From: Podochytrium sp. JEL0797
Taxonomy: Eukaryota > Chytridiomycota > Chytridiomycetes > Chytridiales > Chytriomycetaceae
Direction of reading: 5' to 3'
Assembly (NCBI GenBank): GCA_027596195.1
Contig: JADGJG010000172.1
Location: 1 to 34,345, forward strand
DNA: 34,345 bases
The number at the start of each line of letters is the position of its first letter. Within the stretch, counting starts at the first letter, position 1. The translations under genes and the position numbers were made by a program. Below are positions 21,072-31,744 of the stretch, in pieces. The notes beneath the pieces were generated by a model. The model saw only the letters and a program-made list of their open reading frames with translations. It was not told the origin of the DNA and searched no databases.

Positions 21072-22756
21072 CTACTTTCTCGCAGCCGCAAGCTCACGCT
21101 CAGCCTCCTCATACGCCAACACATCGGCACGTCCCTTGATGGGGTCCGTCTTCTGGATCATGAGGAATCCAATGAGAGCCATGATGGTGCAGGGAATGAA
21201 ACCGATGTAATCGGCTTCAGTCGAGGGCGCAACAATCGTGATGATGAAGTTGACGAGAGGACCCATGAAGGCAGAGCATTTGTTCATAATTCCAAAGAGC
21301 GCAAAGAAGAGGTACGCTTTTTTGCCAGGGACCAAGTCGGCAAGGTACGTGTTTTGGAGGGCCCAGAAAGGAGCGGACCACAAACCAGCACCAATGTTGA
21401 AGAACCAGAATTCACCCATGCTGCGGTATCCCATGGTCTTGGAGAAGAGACCAACAATGCCCCAGGCGTACATGAGCATGGTCAACAAGTTGGAGACTTG
21501 CAACATGGTCTTGGTTTGGAATCTGAAGTGTTGCTGGATCTTCCAGAACGCGAGGCACCCAATCATGGAGCAAACGGCTTGCATCAAACTAAACAAGTTG
21601 GACTGGAGGACGTTGTACTGGATGTAGAGTCCTTGGAGGTATCCACCGAGAATCAAACCAGCCGAGTTGGAGCCGTCACAGAACAAGAAGAAACCGAAAA
21701 TGTACCACCAGGCCTCCGGGAGCTTCTTGGCAAGGCGGAGAGCCTCGTAAGCCTGAGAAAGACCTTGCGTGAAGATGTTGACGCCCTCGGGAATGTCTGG
21801 ACCAGGGCGCTTCTTGTCGAGGATAAAGTAGGGAATGGCGAAAATGAGCCAGTAGAGACCAAAGACCAAAGCGTTCGCGTTGTAAGTGAAGGGAGTCTGT
21901 CCCGCGTTGGGGTCATCGTTCAGAGCGTAGATGACTCCAAGGAAGATGAGCAAAGGCGCAGCCCAACCAATGTTGGACCAGTAGGTGGAAATCATGGAGA
22001 TACGGGAACGCTGCATGGCGATTTCGTCGTCAACCTCACCAACAGTGCAGCCGGCGTCGATCTTCTCGTAGACGGAAGGCATGTGGGCGGCAAGACGAGG
22101 GACGGCGCCAAAGAAGAAGGAGAGAGACATCTGGTAAGAGACTTGACAGAAGAAGAGCATGACGACAGCGAGAGGCATGCTACCCGTGATGGGGTTGATG
22201 AAGACGAAGCCGAAGTGCAACGTGATGGAGATGCAAGTGGCCCAGAAGAGGAACGTGCGACCGTAGAGCTTGTAATCACCCAATCCACCGAGTGTAATAA
22301 GGACAAATGCGACAGTCAATTGCATCAATGCGGTTTGCATCAGCGAGAAAGAGACTTGCGGAATCAATGCGCTTCCAGTTCCAACCATGCAGGCTGGGTT
22401 GCCGTTTCCGCAGGACGAGCCGGGGGGGTACATGACAGGGTCTTGCGCGGTAGCGTTCGCTTTAAGGTAGTTTTGGTTGGCGTTTTCGTTGATCATGAGA
22501 CCGACGAGACCTCCGAATTGTCCGTTGGGACCACCACCGTTGTCTCCGTTGTAGAAGAGGTAGTACGACCTGGAGGGAAAGAACGTATTAGAATTCACTC
22601 TGTGTAGAACCAAACGTCGCCTCGCACTCACCAAAGCTCGTAGAGACCAACAACGGCAACGGAACGCATGTACGTGGTCGGGTTGGCAATGGCATTGGGG
22701 TCGTACACGGTGGAGTGCTCAACCTCAGCGTGGTCCTTCTTCTCGATGTCGCTCAT
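21072..22756 (-). CDS. Atg22-like MFS transporter A
   Basis: Two exons, 22756-22632 and 22569-21072, with a 62 bp intron (540 aa). About 12 membrane helices. The half between helices 6 and 7 has GLYWLIFAIPYFILDKKRPG, then LPEAWWYIFGFFLFCDGSNS. The end contains ADLVPGKKAYLFFALFGIMN followed by KCSAFMGPL. These match the Atg22 family (vacuolar amino-acid effluxer, Pfam ATG22), where the GK(E/K)...FFGLYE...GPL block is diagnostic. In yeast, Atg22 exports amino acids from the vacuole after autophagy. Substrate and location here are inferred. An extracytoplasmic loop early on (NANQNYLKANATAQ, CGNGNPACMVG) is lineage-specific. Codon bias is strong, suggesting high expression. The gene is nearly identical to C, including the intron. 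Confidence 0.88.
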
Positions 22757-22825
22757 CTTGTTGCTTGAGTGGATCGAATGGAGAATTTCGTAGCGGGATC
22801 CTCCTCCCATTTGTACGCTTTTCAC

Positions 22826-22903
22826 CCTTGTCACGTGCATGGGGGCAAAAAATCCAATTTAATCAAATCAAAATTGGAAATTTTAAGCCAGGGGGAGCCA
22901 CCC
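22826..22903 (-). promoter_or_regulatory. Upstream block shared by Atg22-like genes A and C
   Basis: Three short elements recur in order in front of A and C: CACGTG (22832-22837, E-box-like palindrome), AATCAAATCA (22861-22870) and GAGCCACCC (22895-22903). Spacing from the E-box is 29 and 63 bp here, and 30 and 62 bp for C. Intervening sequence is much less alike, so the elements may be functional sites. E-box sites are bound by bHLH factors; the factor here is unknown. Confidence 0.5.
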
Positions 22904-23247
22904 GCGGGGGCGTCATTGCCACTGCTGCATGTCTCTTGCCTCGGTAAGGCGAGAGAGCAAGCTAGTGAACGCATTCTGACTCTGGTTCTCCCCTATTTTC
23001 CGCTGTCCCCCAAAGAGCCACTGTTTTCCCCGCGCATATATCAGGTCCAATGACACGGAAAATTTCGTTCCGCGTCCGCGTGACTCCCGTTTTGATACCA
23101 CGGGCGGCAAATTTTGATACCACACCACAACAACCCATACCCGGTTTTGCCACAGTGGCGATGTTTGATGCAGCGCAAAGGCGTGTCGCTGAACGCGAAA
23201 TCATTAATACAAAGTTGTCATTTATTCAGTTATTCGCAGTTGCACAC
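22904..23247. other. Spacer between Atg22-like genes A and B
   Basis: No gene is recognised. It contains the distal upstream region of A and the 3' flank of B. Short open frames show no family features. Confidence 0.5.
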
Positions 23248-25041
23248 TCATGCCGTCAAAAATCCCACCACGGCCTCAGTTTCTTTTCTCGCAGCCGCAA
23301 TCTCACGCTCCGTCTCCTCATACGCCAACACATCGGCACGTCCCTTGACGGGGTCCGTCTTTTGGATCATGAGGAATCCAATGAGAGCCATGATGGTGCA
23401 GGGAATGAATCTGATTTGGGGGGTGTCAAAACGGGTAAGCCAATTTGCATCGGAACGCGCACACGGGAAAGCAACAAACATACCCAATGTAATCGGCATC
23501 GTTGCTTGGTGCGACAATCGTGATAATGAAGTTGACGAGAGGACCCATGAAGGCAGAGCACTTGTTCATGATTCCAAAAAGACCAAAGAAGAGGTAAGCC
23601 TTTTTGCCAGGGACCAAGTCGGCAAGGTACGTGTTTTGGAGGGCCCAGAACGGCGCCGACCACAAACCAGCACCAATGTTGAAGAACCAGAATTCACCCA
23701 TCGTGCGGTAGCCGATCGTCGTGGAGAAGATACCAACGATACCCCAGGCATACATGAGCATGGTCAAGAGGTTGGAGGCTTGCAGCATGGTCTTGGTCCG
23801 TAACTTGAAGTAGTGTTGGATCTTCCAAAACGCGAGACACCCAATCATGGAGCAGACTGCCTGCGTCAAGCTAAACAAGTTGGACTGGAGGACATTGTAA
23901 TGAATGTAGAGACCTTGGAGGTATCCACCGAGAATCAAACCAGCCGAGTTGGTCCCGTCGCAGAACAAAAAGAATCCGAGAATGTACCACCACGCCTCTG
24001 GAAGCTTCTTGGCGAGACGCACGGCTTCGTACGCTTCCGACATGCCCTTCGTGTAAATGTTGACACCCTTGGGGATGTCGGGACCCGGGCGCTTCTTGTC
24101 GAGGATAAAGTAGGGAATGGCGAAAACGAGCCAGTAGAGACCAAAGACCAACGCGTTCGCGTTGTAAGTGAAAGGCGTTTGTCCGGCGTTAGGGTCCTCA
24201 TTGAGGGCGTAAATGACTCCGAGGAAGATGAGCAAGGGAACGGCCCAACCAATGTTGGACCAGTAGGTGGAAATCATGGAGATACGGGAACGCTGCATGG
24301 CGATTTCGTCGTCAACCTCGCCAACAGTGCAGCCGGCGTCGATCTTCTCGTAGACGGAAGGCATGTGGGCGGCGAGGCGGGGGAAAGCAGCAAAGAAGAA
24401 GGAGAGAGTCATCTGGTAGGTGACTTGACAGAAGAAGAGCAAGACGACAGCGAGGGGCATGCTTCCCGTAATGGGGTTGATGAAGACGAATGCAAAGTGC
24501 AACGCGATGGAGATGCAAGTGGCCCAGAAGAGGAATGTGCGGCCGTAAAGCTTGTAATCACCCAATCCACCGAGAGTAATAAGGACAAATGCGACAGTTA
24601 ATTGCATCAGAGCTACTTGCATCAGCGAGAAAGAGACTTGCGGAATCAACGAGCCTCCTGTTCCAACCATGCAGGCTGGGTTGCCGTTTCCACACATGGA
24701 ACCGGGAGGGTACATGACCGGGTCTTGAGCGGTCGCGTTCGCGGCAAGGTAGTTTTGGTTGGCGTTTTCGTTGATCATCAGGCCGACCATGCCTCCAAAT
24801 TGTCCGTTGGGACCACCACCGTTGTCTCCGTTGTAGAAGAGGTAATACGACCTGGCGGGGAAGAATGCATTAGAACTCAATCTGTATGGAACCAAACGTT
24901 TCCTTGCACTCACCAAAGTTCGTAGAGACCAACAACGGCAACGGAACGCATGTACGTGGTCGGGTCCGCAACAGCATTTGGGTCATATGCCACCGGGACA
25001 TCCTGTGTCACCTCCTGATCGTTCTTTTCGTTATCGCTCAT
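23248..25041 (-). CDS. Atg22-like MFS transporter B
   Basis: Three exons: 25041-24914, 24851-23484, 23410-23248 (552 aa). Same architecture as A and C: short acidic N-terminus (MSDNEKNDQEV), a helix starting YMRSVAVVGLYELW, about 12 membrane helices, the RPGPDIPKG loop, and the Atg22 end block VPGKKAYLFFGLFGIMN. It differs in three ways. An extra 73 bp intron (23411-23483) splits the Gly codon of YIGFIPC. The residues before it are APSNDADYIG instead of APSTEADYIG. The C-terminus is longer (ETEREIAAARK then ETEAVVGFLTA). It is the most divergent of the three copies although it lies between them. Presumed vacuolar solute exporter, by family. Confidence 0.88.
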
Positions 25042-25119
25042 TTCTTGGAATGAGAAAAGAATGGGAGCGAATCCATATTTTGCTTTTTATGTGGCGCGTT
25101 CATTAAAAATTCATTTACG

Positions 25120-25271
25120 ATAAGACGTTCTGGCAAGCCACCTGTGCGATAATAAGACGCATGGGTGGTGCGCCACCCGGCAAGCCAACATTTTGAAAAG
25201 ACGCATAGCTCGCCACCCGAAAACCAACATTATAAAAAAGACGCATTGCTCGCCACCCTGGCAAGCCACCC
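25120..25271. repeat. Imperfect tandem repeats upstream of Atg22-like B
   Basis: About three units of 35-45 bp share the core AAGACGCAT...GCTCGCCACCC...GGCAAGCCA(A)CATT, with further partial copies at the edges. The array sits 80-230 bp upstream of the B start codon. The GCCACCC core also occurs once in the upstream regions of A and C, so it may be an amplified regulatory site. Confidence 0.7.
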
Positions 25272-25398
25272 TTCAATTGTCCTTCAATTCACAAAAATAA
25301 ACATTCTCTATTTGAATTCTCTATTTCATACAAAAGAACCGAAGAGAGAAAGGAAAGAAAACAACTCCCTCAAATACAATCCAAAACAACACAAAAAT

Positions 25399-27086
25399 TT
25401 ACTTGCTAGCGGCTTCAAACTCACGCTCAGCCTCCTCATACGCCAACACATCGGCACGTCCCTTGATGGGGTCCGTCTTCTGGATCATGAGGAATCCAAT
25501 GAGAGCCATGATGGTGCAGGGGATGAAACCGATGTAATCGGCTTCAGTCGAGGGCGCAACAATCGTGATGATGAAGTTGACGAGAGGACCCATGAAGGCA
25601 GAGCACTTGTTCATGATTCCAAAAAGACCGAAGAAGAGGTACGCCTTTTTGCCAGGGACCAAGTCGGCAAGGTACGTGTTTTGGAGAGCCCAGAAAGGAG
25701 CGGACCACAAACCAGCACCAATGTTGAAGAACCAGAATTCAGCCATGGTGCGGTATCCGATCGTCTTGGAGAAGAGACCAACAATACCCCAGGCGTACAT
25801 GAGCAACGTCAACAAGTTGGAGACTTGCAACATGGTCTTGGTTTGGAATCTGAAGTGTTGCTGGATCTTCCAGAACGCGAGGCACCCAATCATGGAGCAA
25901 ACGGCTTGCATCAAACTAAACAAGTTGGACTGGAGGACGTTGTACTGGATGTAGAGTCCTTGGAGGTATCCACCGAGAATCAAACCAGCCGAGTTGGAGC
26001 CGTCACAGAACAAGAAGAACCCGAGAATGTACCACCACGCCTCCGGGAGCTTCTTGGCAAGGCGGAGAGCCTCGTAAGCCTGGGAGAGACCTTGGGTGTA
26101 GATGTTGACACCTTCTGGGACGTCGGGACCTGGGCGCTTCTTGTCGAGGATAAAGTAGGGAATGGCGAAAACGAGCCAGTAGACACCAAAGACCAAAGCG
26201 TTGGCGTTGTAGGTGAAGGGAGTCTGTCCAGCGTTGGGGTCGGCATTGAGGGCGTAGATAACTCCCAGGAAGATGAGCAAGGGAACAGCCCAACCAATGT
26301 TGGACCAGTAGGTGGAAATCATGGAGATACGGGAACGCTGCATGGCGATTTCGTCGTCAACCTCGCCAACAGTGCAGCCGGCGTCGATCTTCTCGTAGAC
26401 GGAAGGCATGTGGGAGGCAAGGCGGGGGAAAGCACCAAAGAAGAAGGAGAGAGACATCTGGTAAGAGACTTGACAGAAGAAGAGCATGACGACAGCGAGG
26501 GGCATGCTTCCCGTGATGGGGTTGATGAAGACGAACGCAAAGTGCAGGGCAATGGAGATAACCGAAGACCAGAAGAGGAACGTGCGACCGTAGAGCTTGT
26601 AATCACCCAATCCACCGAGTGTAATAAGCACGATGGCGACAGTCAACTGCATCAGAGCTACTTGCATCAGCGAGAAGGAAACCATGGGAATCAAGGAGCT
26701 TCCAGTTCCGACCATGCAGGCGGCGTTGCCGTTTCCGCAGGACGAGCCGGGGGGGTACATAACAGGGTCTTGAGCGGTAGCGTTCGCGGCAAGGTAGTTT
26801 TGGTTGGCGTTTTCGTTGATCATGAGACCGACGAGACCTCCGAACCCTCCGTTGGGACCACCACCGTTGTCTCCGTTGTAGAAGAGGTAGTACGACCTGG
26901 AGGGAAAGAACGTATTAGAATTCACTCTGTGTAGAACCAAACGTCGCCTCGCACTCACCAAAGCTCGTAGAGACCAACAACGGCAACGGAACGCATGTAC
27001 GTGGTCGGGTTGGCAACGGCATTGGCGTCGTATGCAGTGGAGTCGGCCGCAACCTCCTCGTGGTCCTTCTTCTCGATGTCACTCAT
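25399..27086 (-). CDS. Atg22-like MFS transporter C
   Basis: Two exons, 27086-26959 and 26896-25399, with a 62 bp intron (541 aa). It is nearly identical to A over most of its length. The intron and flanking exon sequence (26896-27012 versus 22569-22685) show no base difference that I can see. Differences cluster in the N-terminal 25 residues (MSDIEKKDHEEVAADS), parts of the first half (FGGFGGLVG, FWSSVISIALHF) and the last residues (EFEAASK). Membrane topology and the Atg22 signature blocks are as in A. The plus strand is open for almost the whole gene, a by-product of avoiding TTA, CTA and TCA codons. Likely role: vacuolar or organellar solute export, by family. Confidence 0.88.
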
Positions 27087-27144
27087 CTTGGTGCTAGATA
27101 GGGGGGGAAATGGGCGGCCCTCGCTCTTTATGTACGCTTTTCAG

Positions 27145-27221
27145 CGGCACCACGTGAGTTTCAGCTTTTCGGGTGGTTTTAATCAAATCAACAAAAATCC
27201 CAAGCCGGAGAGGAGCCACCC
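27145..27221 (-). promoter_or_regulatory. Upstream block of Atg22-like gene C
   Basis: CACGTG (27151-27156), AATCAAATCA (27181-27190) and GAGCCACCC (27213-27221), in the same order and spacing as upstream of gene A. The E-box lies 65 bp before the start codon (76 bp for A). A GTACGCTTTTCA stretch next to the start is also shared. Confidence 0.5.
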
Positions 27222-27617
27222 TTCCCCTTTCGCAAATCCAGCGTTGCTGCGAGTGTTCTGACTCTGCGGCAAGTGTGGGGTGTTGTGAAGTAGTCGCAGA
27301 GGGTCGTGCATCACATTCCGGGTCTTTTTGCGTCTTGGCTCCACTTGAGTGTGTCTCGGTGGCAATTTGCCACTTCGCCAGGAGGTGCTTATTCATCATC
27401 TTTACTCCAAACGTAAAAGGTTTGAAAGCTACAACGACCCTCAAAGACCTCATGAATACCACCGCATGATCGCATCTTCGCTCCTGCTCCCCCTCCCATT
27501 GGCCTAATTTGACCACGTCACGTGTTTGCAACTCTCACTTGCCATTAGGAGATTGTTTGAACGACAAGCCCGAACAGAGATGTATGAAGGCGTTTTTATT
27601 TAAAGTATCTTACTCGG
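27222..27617. other. Spacer without recognisable gene
   Basis: A minus-strand open frame (27531-27094) covers much of it but overlaps the C promoter block and has no family features. An ATTGG (inverted CCAAT) at 27498-27502 and a second CACGTG at 27519-27524 lie close together and could be regulatory. Confidence 0.4.
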
Positions 27618-27845
27618 ATAAAAAGAGTATCAAACACGGGATACACAAGATATTCACCACACACGACCACACGTCATTCCCGTGCTCCCGCGCGTATCAT
27701 CTATCGGATCCACCCATCCACATGTGAATTTCACGTGTAGCATGATTTGACGGAAATAACAAACGAGGAGACTCGTTGCAAAAAAAAAAGCGGAGGCTAT
27801 AAAGTTTAATTTTTTTGTTTTCGAGACTCAATTCGCACACGCGGG
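27618..27845 (-). pseudogene. Decayed copy of the 3' end of receptor 3
   Basis: Sequence from about 27618 to 27845 aligns with 27960-28180 of the intact receptor gene (shared blocks CTCCCGCGCGTATCAT, CGGATCCACCCATCCACA, GAAATAACAAACGAGGAGAC and TTTTCGAGAC). It corresponds to TM6-TM7 and the intervening loop. Several insertions and deletions destroy the frame. A truncated tandem duplication is the simplest explanation. Confidence 0.85.
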
Positions 27846-27910
27846 GGGGTTCCACCTGATGCGGGTGGGGGGCTTGCAGAAAGAATAAATGGAAGGCGTG
27901 CATTTTTTAT

Positions 27911-28900
27911 TTATTTCAATTCAGTGTCTTCTGCAACCCCCCCCGCATCCCTCGGCCCCAAAAACAGCACCAAACACGGCGTAATCACCATATCCAACGC
28001 CAAAAAGATATTCGCGACACAAGACCACGTCATGCCCGCGCTCCCGCGCGTATCATCCATCGGATCCACCCATCCACACGTGAAGGCCACATTGAGCATG
28101 ATTTGAGGGAAATAACAAACGAGGAGACTTGTGGCAAAACAGACGCTGTACAACATGACTTTGTTTTCGAGACGAATTCGCACGCGGTTCATGAGGTCTA
28201 CTTGGTTTGGGTCTACTTGGTGGGATTGCGGGGCGAGCGTCTTAAGGATGCGATGGGTGTAGAGATATGTGCTTGTGTATAATACGATGATGGCAACGAT
28301 GCAGATGGAGAAGGAGACGGAAACGACGGCGATCCAGACGAGTCGTTGGTTCAAAAAGTCGGGGAGAATGGAATCTTCGCTTGTGGATGTGGAATACACC
28401 CAGACCATGATGCCGCCAAAGATTCCGAGCCAAATCGGAATCGGGTAAAAGAACTTTTTGCTATCGGCATCGTTCCAGTTGTGTATGACGAACCTGTCAT
28501 GATGACCAACGTGAGCTCATTGGAAAGAAACGACCGCCCCCCTCCCAAAATGAAAGGGTATTACGTACCACCGCTCCATGGCCAGCATGAGATTGAGAGC
28601 AAAGATGGTCATAACAGTCAACGGCGAGAGTAAGGATTCGATCGTGTTTCCGACGCTATTGCTTCCGTCTTCGAAAAGCCACGAGAGGTACCGTGCGATG
28701 CTCACGACACACCAGAAGAGGCATACGCCGAGAAGAAGCGTAAGGATTCGGTTCATTCGAGTCCGAGGGTACCGCCGCTTCGCCTTTTTGCCAGCCAGGA
28801 ACGGAACGAGGGTATAGACGTTGACCATGATCCCGATCATATAAATGGGTAATTCGACTCCGTAGCGTACAATCTCGAGAGGTGTGGGGTCCCAATCCAT
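27911..28900 (-). CDS. Seven-transmembrane GPCR-like receptor 3
   Basis: Two exons, 28900-28569 and 28493-27911 (304 aa). The 74 bp intron (GTACGT...GACAG) splits the Trp codon of MERW at the end of TM3. Helices in order: VELPIYMIGIMVNVYTLV, ILTLLLGVCLFWCVVSIA, PLTVMTIFALNLMLAMERW, PIPIWLGIFGGIMVWVY, LVWIAVVSVSFSICIVAI, VMLYSVCFATSLLVCYFPQI and WSCVANIFLALDMVITPCLV. ERW stands where rhodopsin-class receptors have (E/D)RY. The N-terminus is short (MDWDPTPLEIVRYG) with no signal peptide. The tail is short and acidic. An expected plasma-membrane sensor, sister in architecture to receptors 1 and 2, ligand unknown. Confidence 0.82.
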
Positions 28901-29167
28901 GTTGCGCGGTGCGGCAAAATATTTCACTTTTTTTTCAACGATTACTAATCCTGAAAAGAAAAAAGACCTCCTTGGCAACTCCGACTCATTCCACCCTTGC
29001 CGCATACGACAGTAAATATGACAGAGAGAAAGAAATAAAAAATTATCTGTGCGAAATTTAGAGTTGGTTTAAAAAAATAATGAAATACATACTTAGAACA
29101 ACTTATAGTGATTAATCGATATTATTGAACCCTTTCTCCTCCCCACCATGGTGTGCACACATCCCCT

Positions 29168-31744
29168 TCAAAACCCCCCATCCACATGCTCATAAAACAA
29201 CAAGTACGCCTGCTGCCCCACCACCTCCTCAAAACTACTCAACCTCACACTCGTATCACTCGCGCAAATCCAAACCTCCTTTCCTTCAGCCCCACCCACC
29301 TCCCCCTCCTTCACAGCCTCACTCACCTCCACACCCTCCGGAACGCGACACCGCACAAACGCAATATAATGCCCGCCGTACAAACTCCCCGAATGCACAA
29401 CGACCCCGTACAGACGGTACACCCCGTTATTCGGGTCCCTCGATCCAGACGCGGTCGAAACGTCCGTCCACTCCGTGTTTCCCTGCGCGTCGGTACGTTT
29501 GACTTTTTCAATCACTTCGTCGGGGGAGAGGTACATTCCAATGTCAATCAACTCGTCAAACGCAACGTGGGCATCGATTTTGCGCGTTTGCGTGCGGGTC
29601 GAGGAGCGGCCGTTGATGCGTTCGAATCGTTTGAGGTGGAGTACGAGGGTTTTGGGGAACACGTGCAGGAGGTAGCGTTTGAAGCCGTTGGTGAGTTTGG
29701 AAGGTTTTTTGGCGGTGGGAGGAGCGAGTGGTGGGGTCGTTGCGGTGGTTTGGGAAGGTGGTTCATCGGGTGTGTCGTTGAGTGGGATTCGGATCACGGG
29801 AGCTCGTCTCGTTTCAAAGTCAGAGTCCGAGTCGGAAGACGTTGTTGTGGAGCGTGAACAGGCGCTGCTGTCGATATCCGATTCTTCAGATTCGATCGCG
29901 CCTTTGTAGTTGACCTCGGCCTCCGTTGACCGAATCGACAGGTTGTCGCCCTCCGAGGTGTCCACCTTGACATGCGGAGAAATAGGCCACGGACTCGGAG
30001 GATCGACTTCGATTTTGATATCCGCCAAACCAGCCGCCGCAATAGGGACGGGGGACAAAATGGCCGGTTCCGACGCGGTCCGACGGAGGTACCCCAACGG
30101 CGGCATATTTTGATCATCCGTGATTCCATTGCATCGATCGCACACGAGCCCATTCGCGCCTTCGAGCACGTCGCAGCCGAGAAAGGATTCGAAACACTTG
30201 GCGAGCGTCAAGGCGGACGCGATGCTGCTCGAGTCCTTTTTGAGCTCGTCGACGGCTGCGGCGCCGTGTTGTACTTTGAGCGTGTCGAGGGTTCGGAACA
30301 GTTGTTCGGTGAGTCTGCGGTCGGTTGGGGGGGGGGTTGTTGCGGGGGTTGCGAGGGAGGGGTGGAAGGTGGCGCTGACGGAGGGTTCGCTGGTTGTTGT
30401 GACTCCTTGAGACAAGTTGAGTTGGGCAATCGCTTCGTCCAGGCCGGTTTCTAGCAGGTGCAGCGGGCTGGAAGGGCGGGATGGGTGTGGGGATGTGCGT
30501 CTGGAGACGGAGGGATTGAGTTTTCTGATGGCAGCGAGGAGATTGAACTGGGCGAATGAATTGGATTAAGATTGGCGGAGTCACGGACGTAAAGGAGGGA
30601 TTTGATCTACCTTTTTCTTTCCCAACGTCGCTTCCGTCTCGGACAAGTCACCCAAACTCATACTCAAATCGAGAAACTCTTCGAACGAGAAGGACACGTT
30701 GCGACAGGTCGCACACAGAATCACAGACACCAATTTCCCCCCAAAAGCCGCATCCACAAACGTGTCGTTCCGTTTCTCGGGAATCAATTTTCCGGTTTCG
30801 GGGTCCCTTGGGATTTGCTCGTCCTTCACGGCGTCCAAGAGTGTTCGCAAGAGCTCGTGCGCGTCCTGCTGGTTCATGTACCGGTATTGCTCGTACTTTT
30901 TGCTCAGCTGGGTAAACACACTTTGGGGATTGATTGAAGCCGGCTTTCCGGATTGGAGTTGTCCACGCATGACGGAAAGGAGGTTCAGAAACGCTGTATG
31001 GAGGCAAGAAATTAACAAGCGTGACAGGCCATTGCGTAGAATATTCGGCCACCTCGCGATATCGCCTTCTGCGCAACCGAGTCAGGGACAGGATCGACAT
31101 AAAAGGGCAGTAGGGACTGCGAGTAGGCCAGACACTGCATGACCGAGTTGAAGAAACAGGTGTTTCCGAGGTTCACGAGGCCCGGCATGGGCACGGCAAC
31201 CTTCTTCTGCTTCTGTCCAGCCTTCTTCTTGGCTAGGGCCGGCACGATACTTTGCCTAGGTGGCTGGTCCCTGAAAAGCGCCTTGACATCGGCAACCTTC
31301 TGGTTCCTGTCCTTTGAAGGGACGACAAAGTCGTCGCACTGGTAGCACCACACGTCGTGTGAGTCGGCAGAGATGGCCAGGAAGTGTTTGTGTTTTAAGG
31401 CGTGGATCTCGGCGTGGCCCGCGTCGTTGCGGCCGCAGTGCGCGCTGCCGCACTGAAGACACAGCCAGGGCGAGGCAGAAGCGGAGCAGTTCTAGAACAA
31501 GAAGAGTTAGCTAGGAATCCTAGACAAGGTAGCTAGGCCTTTGCTAGGCGTGTTTGCACTAGGCATTGCTAGGCCAAGGCCAGGCAAAGGCAAGTCGCCT
31601 TACGTTGCAGTGCGGCGCCTTGTGCATCCCCGCCGCGCGCCTTACGCGCCCAAGGTGAATGTTGCCGCTAATGTGGCTGCACTTTCTGATACTCGCGTCG
31701 TCAACCTCGGCTGCCGTGTCGTCGAGCGGAGGGAGATCCATCAT
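29168..31744 (-). CDS. Ubiquitin-specific protease, USP16/USP45 type
   Basis: Four exons: 31744-31604, 31491-31053, 30993-30611, 30547-29168 (780 aa). N-terminal ZnF-UBP domain (about 22-105): CSHIS, HCNNC, WLCLQCGSAHCGR, HALKHKH, VWCYQCDDF. It binds the free C-terminus of ubiquitin. The catalytic domain follows: Cys box GLVNLGNTCFFNSVMQ with Cys159, the QQDAHELLR block, VCDRC, LVLHLKRFERING, His box SGSLYGGHYIAF with His714, and Asp752 in CASDTSV. A long acidic, Ser-rich insert splits the catalytic core, as in USP16/45. The enzyme removes ubiquitin; human USP16 acts on histone H2A and ribosomal protein ubiquitin, but the substrate here is unknown. The donor at 31052 (GTGGCC) is weak. The first intron (112 bp) is rich in CCTAG. 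Two start codons are adjacent (31744, 31741). Confidence 0.92.

Noticed and set aside
25120..25271. Possible CRISPR-like array
   Set aside because: Units are imperfect, unequal in length and have no unique spacers. The genome is eukaryotic. It is a simple promoter repeat.
20997..26934. Very long plus-strand open frames (up to about 590 codons) opposite the Atg22-like genes
   Set aside because: They lie exactly antisense to strongly codon-biased genes that avoid TTA, CTA and TCA. Their protein sequence is low-complexity and has no family features.
21072..27086. Assignment of the transporter array to the UNC93 family
   Set aside because: The topology is similar, but the YWLIFAIPYF...RPGP loop and the terminal GKKAYLFFGLFG...GPL block fit Atg22-like proteins better.
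27094..27531. Minus-strand open frame of 145 codons upstream of Atg22-like C
   Set aside because: It overlaps the conserved promoter block, and its sequence has no recognisable domain or supported splice partners.
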